Assembly: GCA_034111325.1 (NCBI GenBank)
Contig: JAWUXM010000037.1
Location: 1 to 17,910, forward strand
Source: JAWUXM01 sp034111325
GTDB lineage: Bacteria > Pseudomonadota > Alphaproteobacteria > Rickettsiales > JABIRX01
DNA: 17,910 nt
Reading direction: 5' to 3'
Below, one piece after another: positions 1-6,773 of this stretch. Position numbers and translations under genes: made by a program. The notes beneath the pieces are model-generated. The model saw nothing but the letters and a program-made list of their open reading frames with translations, had not been told where the DNA came from and ran no database searches. The stretch's first letter is position 1. Every line of letters starts with the position of its first letter.

Positions 1-1750
1 TGCCAATATCGTATAGTGGGGATGTTTTTGGACGTTGAAACTTGTTCCAATAGAGTAGGCGGAAGCTGTTTAAGTGCCATTGTGGGATAACATAGTAATT
101 ATTTAACAAGACGCGGTCTAGAGCCTTTGTAACGTTAGTTAGTCCTGCCTTTTTTCTCTCAGTTACTAATCTCTCCACTAATTTATCAATCACGAAATTA
201 TCAACGCCGACAACATTAGAACTCCCTCTAACATCCTTTTTGCTAGAGTGCCAATAGCTTAATTGTTCATTTCCAGGGATTAATGGTGCGGAGAAAATAT
301 GGACAACAACGTCAAAATCAAAGCTTTCTAAACGTTTTTGATATTGGCTATCATCAACCATGCGTATTTCTGCGCTAACACCTAATTTCTTAAGATTCTT
401 AATAATTGGTAGAATAACTCGCTGAAAAGAGGGCGAATTTACCATAAATTCAATTTTTACTGGCTGATTAGTCTCAGGGTTGATTAATTGCATGTTTTTA
501 ACGTGCCAGCCTTCTTTTTTTAATATATCACGGGCGATTATTAGGTTTTGGCGATTATTATCATCACCGCTAGTTGTTGGCAGAGTAAAGGCTTTTGTGA
601 ATATCTCATCTGCTAAATCTGCACGAAAAGGCTTGAGGATTTTTAACTCTGCCTTGCTTGGTAATCCATCCGAGGCAAACACAGAATTAGCAAAATAACT
701 CTCTGTTCGGCTATATTCGCTAAAAAATAGATTTTTATTCGTCCATTGAAAGTCAAAAGCATAGCTCAACGCTTTACGTACATTGCGATTTTGGAAGTTC
801 GCACGGCGTAAATTAAAAGCAAAAGCCTGCATGCCGCTAGGGATTTGGTGAGGAATTTTTTCTTTGATTATTTCGCCATTTGTAACTTGCTCAATATTAT
901 ATTCATTTGCCCAATTTTTGGCGATGTTTTCATTACGAAAATCATATTCTCCTGCCTTAAAAGCCCGCACGGCAACTGTGCTATCGCGATAATAACTATA
1001 TTTAATTTCGGCAAAATTATAACGCCCTTTATTTACCGCTAAACCCTTTCCCCAATAATCTTTTACTCTTTCATAAATTATATATTTCCCTGCTTTAGCA
1101 TCTTTAACCTTATAAGCGCCGCTTGCTAAAAAAGGCTGTAAACTAGGTTTTTCGAACTGATTTTCTGTGTAATATTTCTTGGAGAGAATAGGCAGAGTTG
1201 CCACGATTATGGGAAGTTCGATATTGGCTTTGTTACTGAAGATATATTTGATTTTATACGGCGTAATTTTTTCTACTGCTGCAATATCTTGCAGATAAAT
1301 ACGATAAGCGGGGTGTGCTTTGTTTTTGAGGAGATCAAAAGAAAAAACCAGATCATCAGCCTTAATAGGCAAGCCATCATGCCATTTTGCCTCTTTACGT
1401 AAATTAAAAATCACCGAGGAATTATCATTTGCAACTTTAATATCTTTGGCAACTAAACCATAAATTGCCGCTGGCTCATCAGCTGATTTTGTCATCAATG
1501 TCTCATAAGTCATAGATAGCCCAGTTGCACTACTACCCTGTAAAATGAACGGATTTAAGGAATCAAAATTACCGACAACACCAAAATTAATAGAGCCACC
1601 TTTAGGCGCATCGGGGTTTACATAATCATAATGTTGGAAATTCTTAGGATATTTTAATTCACCAAAATTGGTAAAGCCATACTCAGCAGCTAAAAGACTA
1701 GTGCTTGAGAGTATAAGGGTTAGCCATAACAGAATTATCTTTTTTTTCAT
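1..1750 (-). CDS. yejA: YejA-type periplasmic oligopeptide-binding protein (SBP family 5), 3' end cut by window
   Basis: This is the extracytoplasmic solute-binding subunit of a peptide ABC transporter of the YejABEF class. I translated the frame by hand: 583 codons stay open to the window edge, and the family is usually about 600-620 residues, so only the last few tens are missing. Residues 1-22 are a signal peptide (MKKKIILLWLTLILSS, cut near LLA-AEYG). Family marks follow: FGELKYP, then DYVNPDAPKGG near residue 45, DSLNPF, an ADDLVFSF stretch, a GEYDFRNENIAKNWA stretch in the middle, and LLYWNKF near the end. The ATG overlaps the rodA stop as ATGA, so translation is probably coupled. There is no clear Shine-Dalgarno sequence. 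The membrane and ATPase subunits are not visible and may lie beyond position 1. In Agrobacterium a YejBEF transporter with a related binding protein, YepA, imports muropeptides, which would fit the link to rodA. Substrate is inference; family assignment is firm. Confidence 0.8.
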   Translation of the reverse strand, partial: MKKKIILLWLTLILSSTSLLAAEYGFTNFGELKYPKNFQHYDYVNPDAPKGGSINFGVVGNFDSLNPFILQGSSATGLSMTYETLMTKSADEPAAIYGLVAKDIKVANDNSSVIFNLRKEAKWHDGLPIKADDLVFSFDLLKNKAHPAYRIYLQDIAAVEKITPYKIKYIFSNKANIELPIIVATLPILSKKYYTENQFEKPSLQPFLASGAYKVKDAKAGKYIIYERVKDYWGKGLAVNKGRYNFAEIKYSYYRDSTVAVRAFKAGEYDFRNENIAKNWANEYNIEQVTNGEIIKEKIPHQIPSGMQAFAFNLRRANFQNRNVRKALSYAFDFQWTNKNLFFSEYSRTESYFANSVFASDGLPSKAELKILKPFRADLADEIFTKAFTLPTTSGDDNNRQNLIIARDILKKEGWHVKNMQLINPETNQPVKIEFMVNSPSFQRVILPIIKNLKKLGVSAEIRMVDDSQYQKRLESFDFDVVVHIFSAPLIPGNEQLSYWHSSKKDVRGSSNVVGVDNFVIDKLVERLVTERKKAGLTNVTKALDRVLLNNYYVIPQWHLNSFRLLYWNKFQRPKTSPLYDIG

Positions 1751-2880
1751 GAAACACGATCTATTTTACTATCTTTGTGGAGTTCAATATTTAGCAATAA
1801 ACCAAGGCTAATCATAGTTACAATAAGCATTGTACCACCATAAGAAACAAGTGGTAATGGCGCGCCGACTACAGGTATTAAGCCTAAGACCATGGCGATA
1901 TTGATGAATATATGTAAGAATAGAAAAGTTGCTAAGCCAACGGCTAATAAGCGTCCAAAGTGATTGCGGCAGTGACGCGCAATAAATAAGGAACGGAAAA
2001 TTAATATTGCATAAAGTGTGATTACAATCAAAGAACCAAGAAAACCAAGCTCTTCAGCAATCATTGTGAAAATAAAATCAGTTTGTTTTTCAGGTAAAAA
2101 ACTTAGCTGACTTTGTGATCCGGAAAGCAAGCCTTTACCAAAAAAACCACCTGAGCCAATAGCGATTTTTGATTGGATAATATTATAGCCACTACCTAAA
2201 GGGTCACTTTCTGGGTTTAAAAAGGTTAAAATCCGTTGTTTTTGATAAGTCTTTAAGAAGTTCCAGACAAAAGGAATCATAGCGAAAAAGCCTAACCCTG
2301 AGACAATAAATTTCCATTTTCTTATACCTGTTGTAAAAAATATTGCCAAAGTACTAGCAAAAAGAATTATCGCTGTACCTAAATCAGGTTGTTTGAGAAT
2401 CAAAGTGACTGGAAGAAGCACCATGATAAGCGGCACGGCAAGGAATAATGGGTTGGCGATTTTGTAGGCATGAATATTATGAAAATAGCGGGCTAAGGCT
2501 AGTAACATACATATTTTCATGAATTCAGATGGTTGTAATTTAAAAAAGCCAAGTTTAACCCAGCGTGTGGCGCCCATTGCTGTATATCCACGAAACTCCG
2601 CAACAATAAGTAAAATAAGTGCCGCAAAATATGCAAGATAGGCATATTTGTACCAAAATTTTATATCAATAATGGCAATTAATAACATTATCGGAAAAAA
2701 GAAAAGAAAACGTGTCATCTGCGCTGTCGCCCAAGGCGACATATTACCACCAGCTGCGGAATAAAGCATCACTAAGCCAATGATTGTGATGGTTGTAATA
2801 AGTGAGATGAAGAGGAAATTTAACTGACTAATGCGGCTAGCAATATAGTTAAGATCAACTGAATTATTATTTTTGAACAT
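1747..2880 (-). CDS. rodA: Peptidoglycan glycosyltransferase RodA (SEDS family)
   Basis: RodA polymerises lipid II glycan strands during cell elongation, in the inner membrane with a class B PBP and MreBCD. The 377-residue product has about ten hydrophobic segments. SEDS motifs are clear: TRWVKLGFFKLQPSEF (about 105-120), LKQPDLGTA (about 162-170), PESDPLGSGYNIIQSKIAIG (about 223-242), FLPEKQTDFIFTMIAEELGF (261-280) with the likely catalytic Asp268, and PLVSYGGT near the C terminus. The QTDFIF and gap pattern favours RodA over FtsW. I chose the ATG at 2880 because GGAG lies 6 nt upstream (2887-2890). An in-frame ATG at 2925 would add 15 residues and overlap lpxI by 59 nt. With the chosen start the overlap with lpxI is 14 nt. 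The stop overlaps the next start as ATGA. RodA usually sits beside mrdA (PBP2); here it follows lpxI, which is unusual. Confidence 0.95.
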   Translation of the reverse strand: MFKNNNSVDLNYIASRISQLNFLFISLITTITIIGLVMLYSAAGGNMSPWATAQMTRFLFFFPIMLLIAIIDIKFWYKYAYLAYFAALILLIVAEFRGYTAMGATRWVKLGFFKLQPSEFMKICMLLALARYFHNIHAYKIANPLFLAVPLIMVLLPVTLILKQPDLGTAIILFASTLAIFFTTGIRKWKFIVSGLGFFAMIPFVWNFLKTYQKQRILTFLNPESDPLGSGYNIIQSKIAIGSGGFFGKGLLSGSQSQLSFLPEKQTDFIFTMIAEELGFLGSLIVITLYAILIFRSLFIARHCRNHFGRLLAVGLATFLFLHIFINIAMVLGLIPVVGAPLPLVSYGGTMLIVTMISLGLLLNIELHKDSKIDRVS

Positions 2881-3706
2881 TATTAACTCCGATAATAAAT
2901 ATACCTGCTTTATCCGCAGCATCAATGACTTTTACTTTATCTAAAATAAGGCTGTTTTGTGCATCTAGGGCAATGCCAGCAAAATTATTTTTTTTAAGTG
3001 ATTTTATAGTCTTTAGACCAATAGTTGGTAAATCAACACGGCGATCTTGCTTAAGTTTTTTCAGTTTTACTAAAACAGCTTTGTGCTTTTTATTAGGGCT
3101 AGTGAGCTCAGCAGAGCGTTTTATCAAGGAATCTGTCCCTTCGGCAGCTTCAATTGCAATTACGTGTTTTTGCTGAGTGATAATCGCTTGCCCAATATCA
3201 AACTCAGATAATCTATTTAAAACCTGTTGTGAGATTTTAATATCTTCAAGAGCGACCTTACTTGGCTTAGTTTTAGTGAGAATCCCGAGTGGAGTTAGGA
3301 TATTATCGATTACCTCATCGCAACCTAAAACTTTAAAACCTTTTTTCTCAAGAAATTTAATGATTGTGGTAAGGATTTTATTATCACCATAAAGCGCTGA
3401 TTTGATTATTTTGCCGAGTAGGGCAGCGCCTTGTATATCAACTTTTAATTGGCTAAAAACTGGCTTTTTTACATCGCCAATTAGCGTAACTTCTGTCACA
3501 TTATTTTTTTTGAAAAACTTTAGGATTTTACCAACTGAGCCAATGGAGCAATTTACTCTTGGATATTCAGGTTGGGCTGGCGGGGAGGCATCCTCTAGGA
3601 AAATTACACAAAATGGTTTTTTGTGTTTTAGGCAATGTTTAATAACGATTTCTGGTAACTCACCATTTCCTGCGATAATACCTAATATTTTATTCGGGAC
3701 TAACAT
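2867..3706 (-). CDS. lpxI: UDP-2,3-diacylglucosamine diphosphatase LpxI
   Basis: LpxI hydrolyses UDP-2,3-diacylglucosamine to lipid X and UMP, the fourth lipid A step. It is the enzyme most alphaproteobacteria use in place of LpxH. The 279-residue protein shows the family marks (formerly DUF1009): GIIAGNGELP at 9-18, LIGDVKKP, GCDEVIDNILTPLG, a conserved DIGQAIITQQKHVIAIEAAE-type block, and the C-terminal DRRVDLPTIG motif, which contains the acidic residues used by the Caulobacter enzyme. Length is normal for the family. It starts 11 nt after the lpxA stop with a weak ribosome site, and its stop overlaps rodA by 14 nt. In many alphaproteobacteria lpxB comes next; here it does not. Confidence 0.95.
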   Translation of the reverse strand: MLVPNKILGIIAGNGELPEIVIKHCLKHKKPFCVIFLEDASPPAQPEYPRVNCSIGSVGKILKFFKKNNVTEVTLIGDVKKPVFSQLKVDIQGAALLGKIIKSALYGDNKILTTIIKFLEKKGFKVLGCDEVIDNILTPLGILTKTKPSKVALEDIKISQQVLNRLSEFDIGQAIITQQKHVIAIEAAEGTDSLIKRSAELTSPNKKHKAVLVKLKKLKQDRRVDLPTIGLKTIKSLKKNNFAGIALDAQNSLILDKVKVIDAADKAGIFIIGVNNVQK

Positions 3707-3717
3707 TTGATATTGCT

Positions 3718-4506
3718 TTACTTAGGTTGGCAAATAGCTTTGTTTGTTTCTTCTTGTAGAAAATTAATCATCCGCATAACGGTTTTATTATCCGCAAATT
3801 TTTCAGCAACTTTAGCAACTCTATCTTTTAAATTTATTGAATCATCAGAGAATAATAATTCATAAGTCTCTTTTAGTGCCTTTATATCATCACGTGAAAA
3901 TTCATTGCGTCGAAGCCCAACAAGATTCAAGCCAGCAAGGCTAGCTCTTTCACCCATTACTAAGCCGTAAGGAATAATGTTATTTTCAACGCCAGACATG
4001 CCGCCAACTATTGCATAAGCGCCGATTTTAACAAATTGTTGAATAGCTGATAACCCGCCAATTATTGCATGATCACCAATAGACACATGACCTGCCAGCG
4101 TTACATTATTAGCAAGTATGACTTTATTACCAACCCTACAATCATGCGCCACATGGCTTGCTACCATGAGTAGGCAATTATTGCCAATTTGAGTTAGCAT
4201 GCCGCCATGTTCCGTACCAAGGTGGATTGTTACATGTTCACGAATGATGTTGTTGTCACCAATAATTAATCGAGAGTTTTCAGCTTTAAACTTAAGATCC
4301 TGCGGAATTACGCCAATAACTGCAAAAGGAAAAAAATGATTATTTTTGCCGATGGTGGTATCACCAGAGATCGATATATGTGATTCTAAACGGCAATCAT
4401 CTCCAAGCACAACATTGCCAGAAATATAACAATATGGCCCAATATAGACATTATTGCCTAATTTGACTGAATCTTCAATTATTGCCGTAGGGTGGATATT
4501 TGACAT
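3718..4506 (-). CDS. lpxA: UDP-N-acetylglucosamine acyltransferase LpxA
   Basis: LpxA transfers a 3-hydroxyacyl chain from ACP to the 3-position of UDP-GlcNAc, the first lipid A step, in the cytosol. The protein is 262 residues, as in E. coli. Hexapeptide repeats forming a left-handed beta helix run from about 5 to 185, followed by a helical C-terminal domain (NLVGLRRNEFSRDDIKAL onward). The catalytic His121 lies in VAHDCRVGN and matches E. coli His125. His118 and His140 match E. coli His122 and His144. At the position of E. coli His160 the sequence reads IQQF, so His is replaced by Gln156. This could bear on substrate choice but the family call is not in doubt. It starts 6 nt after the fabZ stop. 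Confidence 0.96.
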   Translation of the reverse strand: MSNIHPTAIIEDSVKLGNNVYIGPYCYISGNVVLGDDCRLESHISISGDTTIGKNNHFFPFAVIGVIPQDLKFKAENSRLIIGDNNIIREHVTIHLGTEHGGMLTQIGNNCLLMVASHVAHDCRVGNKVILANNVTLAGHVSIGDHAIIGGLSAIQQFVKIGAYAIVGGMSGVENNIIPYGLVMGERASLAGLNLVGLRRNEFSRDDIKALKETYELLFSDDSINLKDRVAKVAEKFADNKTVMRMINFLQEETNKAICQPK

Positions 4507-4512
4507 TGGTGC

Positions 4513-4965
4513 CTATTTATCAACAATCATAGCTGAAAAGCAAGCTTCAGCCACGATTTGATCGTTAACTTTGGCGAGGCCTTCAAACTTCCAGACACTG
4601 CCACGATTTTGGATTTTTTTAACGTGTAAATATAGGCTATCACCAGGAGTTACTGGCTTTCTAAATTTCGCCTTTTCGATTGACATAAAATAGACTAATT
4701 TATCATGCACGCCTTCTACGACGCCAAGGGATTTTACTACTAAAATTGCTGAAGTTTGTGCCAACGCTTCAATAATCAAGACGCCAGGCATAATTGGTTT
4801 ATCAGGAAAATGACCAAGGAAATGTGGCTCATTCATTGTGACATTCTTAAGTCCAACGGCAGACTCATTCGCTTCATAATCAACTACTCTATCTACTAAA
4901 AGTAGAGGGTAGCGATGTGGAATCATTTTAATGATTTCTTCAATATTAATATGTTCTTTTGTCAT
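4513..4965 (-). CDS. fabZ: 3-hydroxyacyl-ACP dehydratase FabZ
   Basis: FabZ dehydrates 3-hydroxyacyl-ACP in fatty acid elongation. It competes with LpxA and LpxD for the same acyl-ACP pool, which explains its place between lpxD and lpxA. The 150-residue protein is a single hotdog fold. The motif FLGHFPDKPIMPGVLIIEAL spans 49-68, with catalytic His52 and Glu66, in register with E. coli His54 and Glu68. The N-terminal MIPHRYPLLLVDRV block is also typical. It begins 12 nt after the lpxD stop and ends 6 nt before lpxA. Confidence 0.97.
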   Translation of the reverse strand: MTKEHINIEEIIKMIPHRYPLLLVDRVVDYEANESAVGLKNVTMNEPHFLGHFPDKPIMPGVLIIEALAQTSAILVVKSLGVVEGVHDKLVYFMSIEKAKFRKPVTPGDSLYLHVKKIQNRGSVWKFEGLAKVNDQIVAEACFSAMIVDK

Positions 4966-4977
4966 GATTTATCTAAG

Positions 4978-6003
4978 TTAATTTTTTAATTCTTTGGCTA
5001 ATTTGCGCAGAGCTATTTTTTCCATCTGCCATTCCTTCTTCTTTATTGCAGGCATTCCGTAATAATCATTATTACCAGCCTCTAAGCTTTTTGTTACGCC
5101 AGCTTGCGCGGCAAATCGATTGTAGCTACCGATTTTCAAATGACCAGAGATGCCTACTTGACCACCGCAAACAACATAATCGCCAATTTCTGTGCTTCCT
5201 GAAATTCCTACTTGCCCAACGATAAAACAATGTTTACCGATTATTACATTGTGCGCAATATGTACAAGATTATCAATTTTTGTACCAAAGCCAATTATGG
5301 TATTAGAAGAGCTTCCACGGTCAATTGTTGTATTTGAGCCAATCTCGACATTATCTTCAATAATTACTAAGCCGAGCTGTAGGATTTTATGGTGCCCAGA
5401 TTTATCAGTAGCAAAACCAAAACCACCCTGGCCAATTACGCAGCCAGCGTTAAAATAGACTTTATTACCAATAATTGCATAGGAAATTGTTGCATTATTA
5501 CCAATGCAACAATCATTGCCAATTATCACATTTTCATCAATTACAGCGCCTGCTTTGATAATGTTATTATCGCCGATTTGGGCATTTTCGCCAATGACAA
5601 CTCCAGCTTCGATATGGCAATTGTTACCAATTTTAGCACTATCAGCAATTATTGCTTGCTTAGATACGGTAGGTTCATTTACTTGCTTGCCATAAAATAA
5701 TTCAGCGATCTTAGCGTAAGCCAAATAAGGGTTGTTAACAATCAATAATGAAAGATTATCAGGTGCTGATGGAGCATCCTTAGTCGATAAAATGCAAATG
5801 CTAGCTTTAGTAGTTGCCAGTTGGTTGACATATTTTGGATTGCTTAAAAAACATAATTCAGCTGGTTGCGCCTTATCAAGCGGGGCAATATCACTAATGT
5901 TTTCTATACCATTTCTTTTATCTAATTTAGCACCAATATGCGTAGCTAATTCATCTAAAGAAAAGGACTCTTGGGTTTTTTTGAAGAATCTTTTATCAGT
6001 CAT
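4978..6003 (-). CDS. lpxD: UDP-3-O-(3-hydroxyacyl)glucosamine N-acyltransferase LpxD
   Basis: LpxD adds the N-linked 3-hydroxyacyl chain in the third lipid A step. The 341-residue protein has an N-terminal uridine-binding domain (about 15-105), a hexapeptide-repeat beta helix (about 110-310) and a short C-terminal helix. The expected catalytic His251 is in VHIAHNVIIG, and His288 is in ISGHLKIG; both align with E. coli His239 and His276 with a constant offset of 12. The motif CVIGQGGFGFATD at 188-200 is also conserved. The start codon shares one base with the skp stop (TAATG), the usual skp-lpxD order. Confidence 0.96.
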   Translation of the reverse strand: MTDKRFFKKTQESFSLDELATHIGAKLDKRNGIENISDIAPLDKAQPAELCFLSNPKYVNQLATTKASICILSTKDAPSAPDNLSLLIVNNPYLAYAKIAELFYGKQVNEPTVSKQAIIADSAKIGNNCHIEAGVVIGENAQIGDNNIIKAGAVIDENVIIGNDCCIGNNATISYAIIGNKVYFNAGCVIGQGGFGFATDKSGHHKILQLGLVIIEDNVEIGSNTTIDRGSSSNTIIGFGTKIDNLVHIAHNVIIGKHCFIVGQVGISGSTEIGDYVVCGGQVGISGHLKIGSYNRFAAQAGVTKSLEAGNNDYYGMPAIKKKEWQMEKIALRKLAKELKN

Positions 6004-6521
6004 TAATTGTTAAATTTAAGTTCTACTTTAGAGATTTTTTTATTAAGCTTTTCCAATACTTCATCAGAGATATCTCTTATATCATGACCAATATAGAGTA
6101 ATTGGTTTTTAGGAATTACAACATCAATATCTTTCTTAATTGAAACTTCTTTGATTATTACAAGGACTTGCTTTTGAATTTGCCCAATTGCTTTAACGTA
6201 GGAATCATCAAGTTCCTTACGTTTTTTTTCAATGTCTTTTTTAAAGTTAGTTAATTCGAGCGCAAATTGCTCTTTCTTTTTTTCGATAGCATCTTCTGAA
6301 AGAATGGAAAGTTGTGCCGCTAGGTTTTTATCTTTTGCCTCAAGGTCCTTTCCTTTTTTATTAATTGAGGCCTGATACTTCTCTTTTTTTGATGTAATTT
6401 TATCCGCAGCATCTTTGGCTGCTAAAGATTCATCAACTACTTTTTGTATATCAATAACGGCGATCTCTGTTGCATGAGCTTGGTAGGAAAAAAACAGTAA
6501 AATCAGTAATAACTTTTTCAT
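6003..6521 (-). CDS. skp: OmpH/Skp family periplasmic chaperone
   Basis: Skp is a trimeric periplasmic chaperone that holds unfolded outer membrane proteins on their way to the Bam complex. The 172-residue product starts with a short signal peptide (MKKLLLILLFFSYQAHA, cut after AHA). The mature part opens with EIAVIDIQKVVDES, the typical OmpH start. A long charged coiled coil follows (about 35-120, rich in Lys, Glu and Asp) and forms the tentacles. A short beta segment closes the protein. The position between bamA and lpxD is the usual one. A 252-nt gap separates it from bamA, so it may have its own promoter. There is no clear Shine-Dalgarno sequence. Confidence 0.9.
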   Translation of the reverse strand: MKKLLLILLFFSYQAHATEIAVIDIQKVVDESLAAKDAADKITSKKEKYQASINKKGKDLEAKDKNLAAQLSILSEDAIEKKKEQFALELTNFKKDIEKKRKELDDSYVKAIGQIQKQVLVIIKEVSIKKDIDVVIPKNQLLYIGHDIRDISDEVLEKLNKKISKVELKFNN

Positions 6522-6545
6522 AATGTTTATTTAATAGTTGGCACT

Positions 6546-6574
6546 TTCATAACCAATTATTGGTATTTTTGCAA
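6546..6574 (-). promoter_or_regulatory. Possible skp promoter with a palindrome in the spacer
   Basis: On the minus strand TTGCAA (6569-6574) and TATGAA (6546-6551) are separated by exactly 17 nt. Each box matches the sigma-70 consensus at four of six positions, so this is only a candidate. The spacer contains a 13-nt palindrome, ACCAATAATTGGT (6552-6564), which could be a repressor or activator site. The boxes lie about 25 nt upstream of the skp start. Confidence 0.3.
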
Positions 6575-6636
6575 GTAATAATGAAGAAAGCTTAAGTCTT
6601 TAAAAAACATAAAAGAATTAGCTAGCTAGTGCAGAC

Positions 6637-6766
6637 CTTTTTGGTGGGGTTTTTGTGGTGATTTTTAGTAAATGTCCTTTGTAAGTGAGCGAAGTGTATA
6701 CTAGATACACGAGTCGAAATGAACAAAGGTTATTTGCTAAAAAGGACACAAAAGGCGCCCAAAAAG
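6637..6766. repeat. Long imperfect inverted repeat between bamA and skp
   Basis: The arms pair around a centre near 6702. Matching blocks from outside inward are CTTTTTGG (6637-6644) with CCAAAAAG (6759-6766), TTTTTAG (6662-6668) with CTAAAAA (6737-6743), CCTTTGT (6676-6682) with ACAAAGG (6723-6729), and GTGTAT (6694-6699) with ATACAC (6705-6710), with a five-base ACTAG loop. The bases between the blocks also pair in part. The element begins about 7 nt past the bamA stop. It lacks the clean T-run of a Rho-independent terminator on the minus strand. It could be a palindromic interspersed repeat, or a structure that stabilises the bamA mRNA end. No coding frame is visible inside. Confidence 0.75.
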
Positions 6767-6773
6767 ACCATAT

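Noticed and set aside
2881..2925. Longer rodA start inside lpxI
   Set aside because: It would add 15 residues not typical of RodA and overlap lpxI by 59 nt. The ATG at 2880 has a good GGAG site.
5389..5700. A 103-codon plus-strand open frame
   Set aside because: It is a shadow of the hexapeptide repeats of lpxD, whose periodic codons keep the other strand open.
6637..6766. The inverted repeat behind bamA as an ordinary Rho-independent terminator
   Set aside because: It is far too long and imperfect, and no T-run follows it on the minus strand.
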